Assembly: GCF_001077535.1 (NCBI RefSeq) | Contig: NZ_CP011968.1 | Location: 2,480,001-2,544,000 of the forward strand | Reading direction: 5' to 3' | Source: Clostridioides difficile ATCC 9689 = DSM 1296 | GTDB lineage: Bacteria; Bacillota; Clostridia; Peptostreptococcales; Peptostreptococcaceae | DNA length: 64,000 bases | Shown here: in pieces, positions 9,483 through 18,884 of the stretch | Position numbering within the stretch: position 1 is the stretch's first letter | How the letters are laid out: each line of letters starts with the position of its first letter | Position numbers and translations under genes: made by a program | The notes under the pieces: model-generated | The model's input: only the letters and a program-made list of their open reading frames with translations | Told to the model about the DNA's origin: nothing | Database searches by the model: none

Positions 9483-10223
9483 TTACTCTAGATATTGATT
9501 TCTTAATTTTCTTATTTCTTCTTTATTTAAATTAAATTCTCCATATAAATATGCTTCTACACTAATGTATTCTTCATCAATTCTTCTAAATGCAGTTTTC
9601 ATATACTCTTCATTTACACCAAATATATATTTCAAATTTTCTTTTGGAATGTCCTTAAATTTAGGCTTATATTCTATAAATCTTTCTATCTCTTTATCTG
9701 CAAAATCATTACTTTTTAGATAATCTTTCATTATATTCTCTCTCGATACCCCTAAAATCATAAGAATTATAGCACTCCCCACACCAGTTCTATCCTTACC
9801 AGCTGTACAATGATTTAATATTGGTAAATTAGAATAGTCTCTTATAAGTTCTACTAATTTTTTATATGACGGATTATTTATAGGCAAATTATAGTAACTA
9901 TTATTTAACATATTAAATGCACCATCTTTTTCAAACAATCCATCAATCATATCTTCAATAGAACCAAAACTTCCTCCTGATTCTTCTAGCTCTCTCATTG
10001 CTGGTATTCTTATATTTTTTATATTTGATATTATTGTTGATGGATGTTTACGAGCTTCTTCATCACTTCTATAATCAAATATATATTTAATATTTAACTC
10101 TTTTAAAATCTTTATATCATTTTCACTTAGATTTGATAATTTTGCAGACCTATAAAATAATCCCTTCTTTACAGTTCTGCCATCCTCAGTTTTGTTCCCA
10201 CCTAAATCTCTAAAATTTTTCAT
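9483..10223 (-). CDS. Tyrosine-protein phosphatase (Y_phosphatase3 family)
   Basis: 246 residues. It starts MKNFRDLGGNKTEDGRTVKK, the usual opening of this family, and has the active-site P-loop HCTAGKDRTG (Cys139, Arg145). Residues FDYRSDEEA form the acidic part of the fold. These DSP/tyrosine phosphatases dephosphorylate phosphotyrosine and in some members phosphoinositides; the natural substrate here is unknown. The gene ends 11 bases before the PRD regulator gene, so the two are probably co-transcribed. The start is an ATG after AAGAGGTGC. Confidence 0.88.
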   Translation of the reverse strand: MKNFRDLGGNKTEDGRTVKKGLFYRSAKLSNLSENDIKILKELNIKYIFDYRSDEEARKHPSTIISNIKNIRIPAMRELEESGGSFGSIEDMIDGLFEKDGAFNMLNNSYYNLPINNPSYKKLVELIRDYSNLPILNHCTAGKDRTGVGSAIILMILGVSRENIMKDYLKSNDFADKEIERFIEYKPKFKDIPKENLKYIFGVNEEYMKTAFRRIDEEYISVEAYLYGEFNLNKEEIRKLRNQYLE

Positions 10224-10496
10224 CTTAGCACCTCTTAAAAACCATATATTATACTTTTTTTAATATCTATAAATTAATTTTATCACAATTTTAAGTTCTT
10301 TATTTAAAATATTTTTTAGTATTTGGTTATTAATTGTAAAATATAAAAGTATCTCTTTATACAAAATTAACCTAAATTTTACATAATTTATTTACTTTAC
10401 ATAAGCTTTATAGTTTATAATCAATATACAGTAGTATATTTTCTGTAAAAAAGACCATATTTAGAATAATATCAAATACATTGGAGGTTTTATATT

Positions 10497-11558
10497 ATGG
10501 ATATTCAAAAGCAAAAGAATTTTATAATTAAATTTACATATGTAGTTTTAATAACAAGTATTGTATATATTGTATTAAAATTCTTATTGCCATTATTAAT
10601 GCCTTTTGTAATCAGTTTTATCATTGCATCCATCTTAAGACCTATTATAAGACTTATTACAAATAATACAAATTTAAATCGTACACTTATTTCTATAGTA
10701 ATACTTTTAATTTTTTATGGGTTGTGTATATTTTTATTAGTTAGCTTTGGTGTGAAGATATTTGCAAGTGTAAGTGATGTATTTTTTAGACTTCCTGAAA
10801 TATATAAATCAAGTATACAACCAACGCTAAATACTTTATTTTCAAAGATAGATGCTAGTACACCTAATGTTAACCTAGCATTAATACTTGGTTGGGATAA
10901 TATAAGTCAATCTATGATGTCTTTAGTAGCTTCTATTTCAACAAATGCACTCAATGCTATTGCTAGTATTGCAAGTAAAACACCTGCATTTATGTTAAAA
11001 CTTATTATTACTTTAATTGCTTCTTTTTTCTTTACTTTTGACTATCAAAAAATAGTAAACTTTATCTTAAAACAATTTCCAGAAAAAAGTCAATTTATGA
11101 TAATAAATATAAAAAATAGCAGTATTAATGCTCTTTTAAAACTACTAAAAGCCTATGCAATACTACTATCAGTGACATTCATAGAACTACTTATTGGACT
11201 TACTATCCTAAAGGTTGAAAATGCATTTACTATATCTGTCATCATAGCACTTGTTGATATTTTGCCAGTCTTGGGTACAGGAAGTATTTTGACACCTTGG
11301 ATGATTATCTCACTCATTAATGGAAATATTAATTTAGCAATAGGACTTTTAATACTATACATAATTATAACCGTTGTTAGACAAATATTAGAACCAAAGG
11401 TAGTAGGACACCAAATTGGCCTATATCCTTTAATAACATTAATGTGTATGTTTGTTGGAGCTCAACTATTTGGAATAGCTGGATTATTTGGATTCCCTAT
11501 CGCAGCTACAATCATAAAAAACTTACATGATAATGGGATTATTACTGCATTTAAATAG
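10497..11558 (+). CDS. AI-2E family transporter / permease
   Basis: 353 residues with eight likely membrane helices and the family signature DILPVLGTGSILTPW around 250-265, then RQILEPKVVGHQIGLYPL near the C-terminus. The family includes TqsA and sporulation-linked permeases (YtvI-like); many members have no known substrate and the name does not prove transport of autoinducer 2. ATG start behind TTGGAGG. Divergent from the phosphatase gene across 273 bases; single gene followed by its own terminator. Confidence 0.85.
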   Translation: MDIQKQKNFIIKFTYVVLITSIVYIVLKFLLPLLMPFVISFIIASILRPIIRLITNNTNLNRTLISIVILLIFYGLCIFLLVSFGVKIFASVSDVFFRLPEIYKSSIQPTLNTLFSKIDASTPNVNLALILGWDNISQSMMSLVASISTNALNAIASIASKTPAFMLKLIITLIASFFFTFDYQKIVNFILKQFPEKSQFMIINIKNSSINALLKLLKAYAILLSVTFIELLIGLTILKVENAFTISVIIALVDILPVLGTGSILTPWMIISLINGNINLAIGLLILYIIITVVRQILEPKVVGHQIGLYPLITLMCMFVGAQLFGIAGLFGFPIAATIIKNLHDNGIITAFK

Positions 11559-11585
11559 TTTAACCTTGACATTTTTATTTAAATT

Positions 11586-11621
11586 AAAAAGGGCTTTCTC
11601 AAATAGGGATAAGCTCTTTTT
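11586..11621 (+). terminator. Terminator of the AI-2E family gene
   Basis: AAAAAGGGCTT pairs with AAGCTCTTTTT (one G-U) across a 14-base loop, ending in T5, 28 bases after the stop. Confidence 0.8.
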
Positions 11622-11657
11622 AATTATTAAAATGATGAAAATACATTTGATTTTATA

Positions 11658-11704
11658 CAAAAAGAGTGCCTCATAAACTAAAAAGTCTATTCTAAGACAC
11701 TCCC
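11658..11704 (-). terminator. Terminator of the isoprenoid-synthase-like gene
   Basis: On the minus strand GAGTGTCT pairs with AGGCACTC (one G-U) and is followed by TTTTTG, directly after the stop codon at 11712. Confidence 0.7.
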
Positions 11705-11711
11705 TTTTTTT

Positions 11712-12965
11712 CTACTCTGCACAAATAATATCAATCATTTCTTTATATTCATTTTCATTATTTAAAACATCTATATTTTTAAATTTTTCTTTTATTTTTT
11801 CTTCAATCTCTAATGAATAATCTATTGTATATGGAATAAATTTCTCTACTTCTTTTATATATCCTACAGAAAAAAATTCAGCATTATAAACTACAGAAAA
11901 TAAAATTAACATTAAGCAATCATTCTTTATCATAGTTATTACAGATTTATTTTTATTATTAATTTTAAAACTATCTATTAACTCAATAGTAAAATTTATT
12001 AGTTTATTTACAACTTTATCTAAAGTACCCTCTTTTGACATCTCTGTAATAATAGTTTTATGGTTGTATTTTAAATCTTCTTTTATATCTTGTAAATCAT
12101 CAGATATTTGTAATAAAAATCCATATCCTATACAAAACTCTATTTCTTCCTTTGTCATCAATCCACTTATTAAATATCCATCTACTAAAACGGATGAACC
12201 TCCTTTTTCAATAGAAATGGATAATAAATCTTCTTTACACAAATGATTTTCCTTACCATGTTGTTTTAAACTATTTACTTGACTTTTAAATATTAATAAT
12301 AACGATTCATAAACTTCTGTAAACTTTTCTCTAGGGTATACACTTTCAATATAATCTATCATTTGAGATACTTTACTTTCATGATAATCCTTAGATTTAA
12401 TGTGTTCTCCCAGGAGCCTTTTTTCTAACCAGTTATTAAATAAAATCTTATCATTTTTATCTATATTTGTATTGTCTAAATAATTATCAGTATATGGATA
12501 TAACATACTATATGCAAAGTTAGCTTTTGAATAATATACTTCTTTACCAAATAATAATTGTAATGCATTTGAAATCCATACATTCCTCATAGCTTGCATA
12601 ATATCACCTATAGGTAAATCATCATCAAATTTTCTAGCATCTCTAATAAACTGTTTTGTTATATCTAAAAATTTTTTTCTATCCTCTACATCCATTTTTT
12701 CTAACTTAAAAATATTTTCTTTTTCCAATGTCTTTTGTAAGAAAACCTCGCCCTTTTTTACCCACATTTTTCTCAATACAGCATCACTTGGATACCTCTC
12801 TAAATGAACTGATATTGTATTTAGCAATTTATCTAATTCTTTTTCCCTCTTTTTTTGTGAATCTTTACTATACGTTTCTATATTCTCAAATAATTCAACA
12901 CTCGAATTATTCCATGTATTTTCACACTCTTTACAATAGTATTTAAATATGCCACTTAAATCCAT
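11712..12965 (-). CDS. Class I isoprenoid-synthase-like protein
   Basis: 417 residues, predicted largely helical. The segment around 95-125 (KFDDDLPIGDIMQAMRNVWI) and the later ISDDLQDIKEDL (about 305) look like the two metal/diphosphate-binding acidic patches of class I prenyl/terpene synthases (a DDxxD-type DDLQD and an acidic DDDLP). Similar proteins in clostridia are annotated only as class 1 isoprenoid biosynthesis enzymes. No prenyltransferase, P450 or quinone gene sits next to it, and the N-terminus has a Cys pair (YYCKECENTW) that is unusual for a terpene synthase. The product, if any, is unknown. It stands between a permease gene (opposite strand) and topB, and ends at its own terminator. 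Confidence 0.6.
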   Translation of the reverse strand: MDLSGIFKYYCKECENTWNNSSVELFENIETYSKDSQKKREKELDKLLNTISVHLERYPSDAVLRKMWVKKGEVFLQKTLEKENIFKLEKMDVEDRKKFLDITKQFIRDARKFDDDLPIGDIMQAMRNVWISNALQLLFGKEVYYSKANFAYSMLYPYTDNYLDNTNIDKNDKILFNNWLEKRLLGEHIKSKDYHESKVSQMIDYIESVYPREKFTEVYESLLLIFKSQVNSLKQHGKENHLCKEDLLSISIEKGGSSVLVDGYLISGLMTKEEIEFCIGYGFLLQISDDLQDIKEDLKYNHKTIITEMSKEGTLDKVVNKLINFTIELIDSFKINNKNKSVITMIKNDCLMLILFSVVYNAEFFSVGYIKEVEKFIPYTIDYSLEIEEKIKEKFKNIDVLNNENEYKEMIDIICAE

Positions 12966-13068
12966 TTAACAGCCCTACTTTCATGCCTAAACTATACACT
13001 ATATTATATCAGTACATATAACTAATATACAGTTAAAGTTATAATTGTGTATAATAATAACTTTAAAA

Positions 13069-15189
13069 TTATTTGTTTTTTAGCTTAGCTAATGCTTCTG
13101 CAAATGGATTATTAAATGTCTCTTGATTTTTATTTTGATTTTTTAAATATTGATTAACATCTTTTTTTGATGCCTTCTGTTTTTCTTCTTGCTTTCTCTT
13201 GTTGAAAGAAGACAACTTTTCTCTGTATCCACAACTACAAGTGAAGATTCTCCCCTCACCTTCTCCACGAAGTTCTAATTTTTTATGACAGTTAGGACAT
13301 CTTGAATTGGTTACTTGTGATATAGTTTTTCTAGTATTACATTCTCTATCTTCACAAATCAACATCTTACCTTTTTTACCATTTACCTCTAACATAAATT
13401 TTCCACATTCTGGACATCTATTTTTAGTTAAGTTATCATGTTTAAATTTATTATCACTATTTTTTACTTCTAGTACAATATCTTTTGAATAATCTTTCAT
13501 GTCATTTATGAATGTATTTTTACTAAGTTTTCCCTTTGAAATATCCAATAATTTCTTTTCCCATGAAGCTGTAAGTTCTGGTGTCTTTAAGTCTACTGGA
13601 ACTAAATCTAATAATTGTCTTCCTTTTGATGTTATATATATATCTTTATTTTTCTTTTCCATTAAAAATGAATTGAATAATTTTTCTATTATATCTGCTC
13701 TTGTAGCAACTGTCCCTAGACCATTCTTTTCCATAGCAGTCAATAATGTTCCCTCATTTAAGTATGGTGGTGGATTTGTTTTTCCTGAAGTTATCTTTAA
13801 TCCCTTGACCTTAAGTACATCTTTTTCTAAAACATTTGGTATACTTTCATACTCATCTTCATCTTCAATATCTTTATAACTTTCTTTCCAACCTAAATTT
13901 ATTACTTTGTTTCCCTTAGCCTTAAATATTTCTCCTTCTACAGTTGCACTTATAGTTGTCTGCTCATATTCAAAAGGAGGAGATAGTACTGCTAAAAATC
14001 TTTTTACTACAAGATTATATATTTTTCGCTCTTTATCACTAAAATCACTCATGAATACCTTCTGTTCTGTTGGTATTATTGCATGATGGTCTGTTACCTT
14101 TGAATTGTCAACAAACGATTTATTAGCTATAATATTGCTTTTTAATAATCTATTACAAATCTTTGAATAATCACTAATATTTACAGCTTTTATTCTATCT
14201 TTTAATGTTCCAACAATATCTGATGTTAAATATCTAGAATCAGTTCTAGGATAAGTAAGTACTTTATGATGTTCATACAGTTTTTGCATTATAGATAAAG
14301 TTTCTTTTGCTGAAAATCCAAACATTTTATTTGCATCTCTTTGTAATTCTGTTAAATCATAGAGTGCAGGTGAATATTTTTTCTTATATGACTTGTTTAC
14401 TTCAGATATTTTTATGTCTACACCTTTTACTTTTTTTAATGTGGATTCTATCTTTTCTTTACTAAAAGTTGAAGAATTATTGTTTTTATCATTCCAAATA
14501 AATTTTATATCTGAATTTCCCTTTGTAGCAATTAATTCTAATCCATAATACTCTTTAGGTTTGAAATTTCTTATTTCTTCTTCTCTTTTAAGCAACATTG
14601 CAAGAGTAGGAGTTTGTACTCTTCCACAAGAAAGCTGTGCATTGTACTTTGTTGTCAAAGCTCTGGTTGCATTTATTCCAATAATCCAATCAGCTTCTGC
14701 TCGTGCTATTGCTGAGTAATACAAATTTTCATATTCTTTTCCACTTTTTAATTTTGCAAATCCGTCTTTTATTGCTTTGTCTGTACTTGAAGAAATCCAA
14801 AGACGTTTTATAGGTTTTTTTACCTGTGATTTTTCTATTATCCACCTTGCTACAAGTTCTCCTTCACGACCTGCATCTGTTGCTATAACTATTTCATCTA
14901 TATCATTTCTATTCATTTGCGATTTAACTGTATTAAACTGCTTTCCACTCTTTTTTATTACAACAGTCTTAAGGTGCTTGGGAAGTATTGGCAGGTCTTC
15001 TAAGCTCCATGATTTATATCTTTCTCCATAACTTTCGGGGTCAGCAAGTGTAACCAAATGACCTAGTGCCCAAGTTATCACATACTTTGGCCCCTCTATA
15101 TAACCATTTTTTTCATTTTTTGACCCTAAAACTTTTGCTATATCTCTTCCAACAGAAGGTTTTTCTGCTAGCACTAATATTTTTCCCAT
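13069..15189 (-). CDS. topB: DNA topoisomerase III (type IA)
   Basis: 706 residues, relaxing or decatenating DNA through a 5'-phosphotyrosyl intermediate. The Toprim domain opens with LVLAEKPSVGRDIA (Glu9) and includes ATDAGREGELVARW (Asp105). The catalytic Tyr313 lies in LTYPRTDSRYL. CGRVQTPTLAML (about 188-200) is the usual conserved segment. The C-terminus carries two cysteine clusters, CPECGKFM...CEDREC and CPNCHKK...CSCGY, typical of topoisomerase zinc ribbons, then a Lys/Gln-rich tail. ATG start after AGAAAGGATG. Transcribed alone. Confidence 0.95.
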   Translation of the reverse strand: MGKILVLAEKPSVGRDIAKVLGSKNEKNGYIEGPKYVITWALGHLVTLADPESYGERYKSWSLEDLPILPKHLKTVVIKKSGKQFNTVKSQMNRNDIDEIVIATDAGREGELVARWIIEKSQVKKPIKRLWISSSTDKAIKDGFAKLKSGKEYENLYYSAIARAEADWIIGINATRALTTKYNAQLSCGRVQTPTLAMLLKREEEIRNFKPKEYYGLELIATKGNSDIKFIWNDKNNNSSTFSKEKIESTLKKVKGVDIKISEVNKSYKKKYSPALYDLTELQRDANKMFGFSAKETLSIMQKLYEHHKVLTYPRTDSRYLTSDIVGTLKDRIKAVNISDYSKICNRLLKSNIIANKSFVDNSKVTDHHAIIPTEQKVFMSDFSDKERKIYNLVVKRFLAVLSPPFEYEQTTISATVEGEIFKAKGNKVINLGWKESYKDIEDEDEYESIPNVLEKDVLKVKGLKITSGKTNPPPYLNEGTLLTAMEKNGLGTVATRADIIEKLFNSFLMEKKNKDIYITSKGRQLLDLVPVDLKTPELTASWEKKLLDISKGKLSKNTFINDMKDYSKDIVLEVKNSDNKFKHDNLTKNRCPECGKFMLEVNGKKGKMLICEDRECNTRKTISQVTNSRCPNCHKKLELRGEGEGRIFTCSCGYREKLSSFNKRKQEEKQKASKKDVNQYLKNQNKNQETFNNPFAEALAKLKNK

Positions 15190-15468
15190 CTAAAAATACA
15201 TCCTTTCTCTATACATAATCTCATATTACGCTTAAAATCTAACTAAATAGAACTTTTCTTAATATCGTAACTATAATATTACCATAATTTAATCATATCT
15301 AATTAATTATTTAAGATTTTATTATTTTTTTATTTAAAACTTATTTTACACTTCATTTGTATGTGTATTACAAAATTCATTTTCACGTATATTACTCATC
15401 TTTCTAAGTTTATAATTCGTAAATAGGCTTACATTTTTATATTTTTTCTTTGTTTTTTAATTTTTTAG

Positions 15469-15497
15469 TTGACAAAACATAAAAACTTATATTAATA
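15469..15497 (+). promoter_or_regulatory. Promoter of the glycine riboswitch transcript
   Basis: TTGACA (15469-15474), a 17-base spacer and TTAATA (15492-15497), about 45 bases upstream of the first aptamer. Confidence 0.55.
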
Positions 15498-15544
15498 TTA
15501 TTAATACAATAAGCTATGACAAATCAATATCCGGTTAAGATTTT

Positions 15545-15705
15545 ATAGAAGAGTTGCTATATAGCACACCGAAGGAGTAACACTCTCAGGTACTTTTAAA
15601 AGTAGGACTGTAAAATTTACGGAACTCTGGAGAGACCCATTATGGGCGCCGAAGGGGCAAGGCTTTTATGCTCAATCTCTCAGGCAAAAGGACAGGGATT
15701 ATCTA
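15545..15705 (+). ncRNA. Tandem glycine riboswitch
   Basis: Two consecutive aptamers are visible. The first has CACCGAAGGAGTAAC, then CTCTCAGGTAC and AGGACTGT. The second has GGAGAGACC, GCGCCGAAGGGGCAAGG, then CTCTCAGGCAAAAGGACAGG. The paired CCGAAGG and CTCTCAGG motifs with a short linker are diagnostic of the cooperative two-aptamer glycine riboswitch. It precedes an alanine/glycine symporter, and a terminator lies between the aptamers and the gene, so it probably controls transcription read-through. Confidence 0.95.
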
Positions 15706-15759
15706 CCAAAAACAGTATTTACTAATACTTTTATTTTGGTTGCTAATTAGTGTACATCC

Positions 15760-15793
15760 AGAGCTGAATCTTTTTTAGATTTAGCTTTTTTTA
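15760..15793 (+). terminator. Riboswitch expression-platform terminator
   Basis: AGCTGAATC (15762-15770) pairs with GATTTAGCT (15778-15786) followed by T7. It lies between the glycine aptamers and the symporter gene, where conditional termination is expected. Confidence 0.8.
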
Positions 15794-15894
15794 TTACACT
15801 AGAAATTATTAATAAATTATACTTATTTCCTGTCAATTACTTCATTAAAAATTCTATTGATTATGTAAAGCAAAAAAAATGAGGGAGTGTTTTT

Positions 15895-17262
15895 ATGAAT
15901 CTAATTGATATTTTAAACAAAGTTGATGCTTTTATTTGGGGACCACCCCTACTGGTACTATTAGTTGGTACTGGTATACTACTTACTGTTAAGCTTGGAG
16001 TTGTTCAAATAACTAAACTGCCAAGAGCTCTTAAGTTAATATTCTCTGCTGAAAACAAAGGTAGTGGTGATGTTTCAAGTTTTGCAGCCTTATGTACTGC
16101 TCTAGCTGCTACAGTTGGTACTGGTAATATTGTTGGTGTTGCTACAGCTATCAAAGCTGGTGGACCTGGTGCACTTTTTTGGATGTGGATAGCAGCATTC
16201 TTTGGAATGGCTACTAAGTATTCAGAAGGTGTTCTTGCAATAAAATACAGAACTAAAGATAAAAATGGTCAAGTGTCTGGTGGGCCAATGTATTACATAG
16301 TAAATGGTATGGGAGAAAAATGGAGACCTCTTGCAATATTTTTCGCTATAAGTGGTATACTAGTTGCACTTTTAGGAATCGGTACTTTTACTCAAGTAAA
16401 TTCAATAACAGATGCAATAAATAATAGTTTCGGGATAGACCCTAGAATTACAGGGGTTGTATTAGCAGTATTTGTAGCTTTAGTTGTATTTGGAGGACTT
16501 AAAAGTATATCTAATGTAGCTACTAAAATAGTACCTTTTATGGCAGTTATATATGTTGTAATCTGTGGAATCATTTTAATATCTTTTTGGAATAAAATCC
16601 CTGAAACTTTTATGTTAATAATTAAAAGTGCATTTACACCTACTGCTGCTACTGGTGGTTTTTTAGGAGCAACTATGTCACTGGCAATTAGAAATGGTAT
16701 CGCTCGTGGTGTATTTTCAAATGAGTCTGGTCTAGGTAGTGCTCCAATAGCTGCAGCTGCTGCTAAAACTGAATGGCCAGCGGAACAAGGTCTTATATCT
16801 ATGACAGGTACTTTTATAGATACTATTATAATCTGTACTCTTACTGGATTCTCTCTTGTTATTTCAGGAGTGTGGTGTTCAGACCTAAATGGAGCTGTTA
16901 TGACACAAGCAGCTTTTAACGGAGCAATTCCTACATTTGGACCAATATTACTTACAATTAGTTTAACATTATTTGCATTTACTACAATTTTGGGATGGAG
17001 TTATTATGGAGAAAGATGTTTTGAATTTCTGTTTGGTGTAAAAGGCATGAATGGGTATAGAACTGTATTTGTGGCTATGGTGTTATTAGGTGCTTTCTTA
17101 AAGTTAGAAGTTGTTTGGATAATTGCTGATATTGTAAATGGGCTTATGGCAATACCTAACCTTATAGCTTTACTTGCATTATCACCTATAATAGTATCTG
17201 AAACTAAAAAATATTTTGAACATATAAATTCTCCAGAAAATCAGATAAAGAAAAATGCATAA
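15895..17262 (+). CDS. Sodium:alanine/glycine symporter (AgcS family)
   Basis: 455 residues with about ten hydrophobic segments. The family motif GTGNIVGVATAIKAGGPGALFWMW lies near residue 75-100 and NESGLGSAPIAAAAAKT near 275-290. Members take up alanine or glycine with Na+. The upstream tandem glycine riboswitch makes glycine the likely physiological effector and probably a substrate; whether the switch turns the gene on (degradation, as in gcvT) or off cannot be read from sequence alone. ATG start behind GAGGGAG. Followed by a strong terminator. Confidence 0.92.
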   Translation: MNLIDILNKVDAFIWGPPLLVLLVGTGILLTVKLGVVQITKLPRALKLIFSAENKGSGDVSSFAALCTALAATVGTGNIVGVATAIKAGGPGALFWMWIAAFFGMATKYSEGVLAIKYRTKDKNGQVSGGPMYYIVNGMGEKWRPLAIFFAISGILVALLGIGTFTQVNSITDAINNSFGIDPRITGVVLAVFVALVVFGGLKSISNVATKIVPFMAVIYVVICGIILISFWNKIPETFMLIIKSAFTPTAATGGFLGATMSLAIRNGIARGVFSNESGLGSAPIAAAAAKTEWPAEQGLISMTGTFIDTIIICTLTGFSLVISGVWCSDLNGAVMTQAAFNGAIPTFGPILLTISLTLFAFTTILGWSYYGERCFEFLFGVKGMNGYRTVFVAMVLLGAFLKLEVVWIIADIVNGLMAIPNLIALLALSPIIVSETKKYFEHINSPENQIKKNA

Positions 17263-17270
17263 ATAAAAAG

Positions 17271-17320
17271 TATAGAATCCCAAGTCAATTTTATATGGCT
17301 TTTGGATTCTATATTTTTTT
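17271..17320 (+). terminator. Terminator of the symporter gene
   Basis: TATAGAATCC (17271-17280) and GGATTCTATA (17304-17313) are perfectly complementary and followed by T7. Confidence 0.85.
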
Positions 17321-17434
17321 GAAAAAATGTAATAAATATATTTACAAAATACGGTAATTAATATAATAAAACATAGTAATTGATATAAATAATACATATA
17401 TTTTAATTAACCACTTCAATGAAAATTATTTAGA

Positions 17435-18082
17435 TTAAAACTTTATTTCTTCTGGGTATTTCCAAGATTTAAACTCATCAACATCTACTACTTCAAGTTC
17501 TTTAAATTGATTTAATACTAAAGACCTATAGTATATTTCTGCTACCTCTTCCACATATCTTGATTTTAATAATGCTTCGTCTAAATCATTACCTACAGTT
17601 GTCAACCCATGTCTTTCTAATAAGCATGCATCTGTATCTATCAGTAATTTTGAAACACTCTTAGCTAATTTTAAAGTTCCTGGTCTTTCGTATGAAGCAA
17701 TATCTACATAACCGCCATAATTAACTGATTCATATACAATTGGTATAATTGGTTTCTTTGCTACTGAAAATGCTGTTGCATATAAAGAATGAGTATGTGA
17801 TATGGCATTTATATTTTCTCTTGTTTTGTATATTTCAATATGCATCAATACCTCACTACTTGGCTTAATACCTTTCTCAACTTCTATTACATTTCCATCC
17901 AAATCCAATACACAAATATGTTCAACTTTTAATTCTTCTCTTCCTACACCTGATGGGGTTATAAGTATATATCCAGTATCCTTATCTCTAATACTAAAAT
18001 TACCAGTCTTTTCTTTACATAAACCATAATGCTCTGCTTTAATTGCTATTTCCACAACTTTACCTTTTAAAGAGTCTAGCAT
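17435..18082 (-). CDS. Class II aldolase, L-fuculose-phosphate aldolase-like
   Basis: 215 residues, class II aldolase/adducin fold. Zinc-ligand His residues are in ISHTHSLYATAF (about 92-103) and LLERHGLTTVG (about 153-163); the acidic catalytic residue is expected in the EIYKT/SSEVLMH segment before the HTH motif. Members cleave ketose 1-phosphates to dihydroxyacetone phosphate and an aldehyde. Last gene of the operon that begins with the LevR-like activator; 17 bases after the paralogous AraD-like gene. The exact sugar is not predictable. Confidence 0.85.
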   Translation of the reverse strand: MLDSLKGKVVEIAIKAEHYGLCKEKTGNFSIRDKDTGYILITPSGVGREELKVEHICVLDLDGNVIEVEKGIKPSSEVLMHIEIYKTRENINAISHTHSLYATAFSVAKKPIIPIVYESVNYGGYVDIASYERPGTLKLAKSVSKLLIDTDACLLERHGLTTVGNDLDEALLKSRYVEEVAEIYYRSLVLNQFKELEVVDVDEFKSWKYPEEIKF

Positions 18083-18099
18083 AATTCACCTCCAGATAA

Positions 18100-18786
18100 T
18101 CATTTTTGACCATAGTATGCATTTTTTCCATGTTTTCTTGAAAAATGTTTATTCATAAGAACCTTATCCATAATATTATCAGGACTCATTAACTCTGTAT
18201 AATAAGCCATCTTTGCGACTTCTTCTAAAACTACTGCATTGTGTACAGCCTCATTTGCATCTTTTCCCCATGTAAAAGGTCCGTGGTCATTTACAATTAT
18301 TCCTGGACAATGAATTGGATTTCTTCCCATAAATTCTTCAATGATTACATTTCCAGTTTCCTTTTCGTATTCATTGCAAATTTCTTCTCTAGTCATTTTT
18401 CTGGTACATGGTATACTTCCATAAAAATAATCTGCATGAGTAGTACCACAAGATGGTATAGATTTTCCTATTTGAGCCCAAATTGTTGCCCAACTTGAAT
18501 GTGTATGTACTATTCCCCCCAATTCTTCAAACTCTTTATATAAAACTAGATGAGTCGGGGTATCTGAAGAAGGTCTTAATTTGCCATCAACTATATTTCC
18601 CTCTAAATCAACTACAACCATATCTTCTACAGTCATATTACTATACTCTACACCACTTGGCTTTATCACCACTAATCCTTTTTCTCTATCTATCCCACTT
18701 ACATTTCCCCAAGTATAAGTAATTAGCTTTTTCTTAGGTAATTCTAAGTTTGCTTTTAATACTTCTTCTTTTAAATTTTCTAACAC
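18100..18786 (-). CDS. L-ribulose-5-phosphate 4-epimerase (AraD/UlaF/SgbE-like)
   Basis: 228 residues in the same fold as its neighbour. [20 protein letters not shown] (zinc His pair) and [14 protein letters not shown] are typical of the epimerase branch rather than the aldolases, as are NDHGPFTWG (third His) and the C-terminal tail. Such enzymes interconvert L-ribulose 5-phosphate and D-xylulose 5-phosphate, which would feed the pentose phosphate pathway. Located between a zinc dehydrogenase and a second class II aldolase in one operon. ATG after GGAGGAAGAAAAG. Confidence 0.85.
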   Translation of the reverse strand: MLENLKEEVLKANLELPKKKLITYTWGNVSGIDREKGLVVIKPSGVEYSNMTVEDMVVVDLEGNIVDGKLRPSSDTPTHLVLYKEFEELGGIVHTHSSWATIWAQIGKSIPSCGTTHADYFYGSIPCTRKMTREEICNEYEKETGNVIIEEFMGRNPIHCPGIIVNDHGPFTWGKDANEAVHNAVVLEEVAKMAYYTELMSPDNIMDKVLMNKHFSRKHGKNAYYGQK

Positions 18787-18884
18787 TTTTCTTCCTCCTA
18801 TATTTTATTTAAGAAAATTATTTTTATTTTATTTAATGTCATAGTTATAAAATTTAATTGCTTTTAGAATTTTTTATTAAATTT

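Noticed and set aside
10497-11558. Reading the AI-2E family gene as a quorum-sensing transporter
   Set aside because: Family membership does not establish the substrate; no lsr or luxS genes are nearby.
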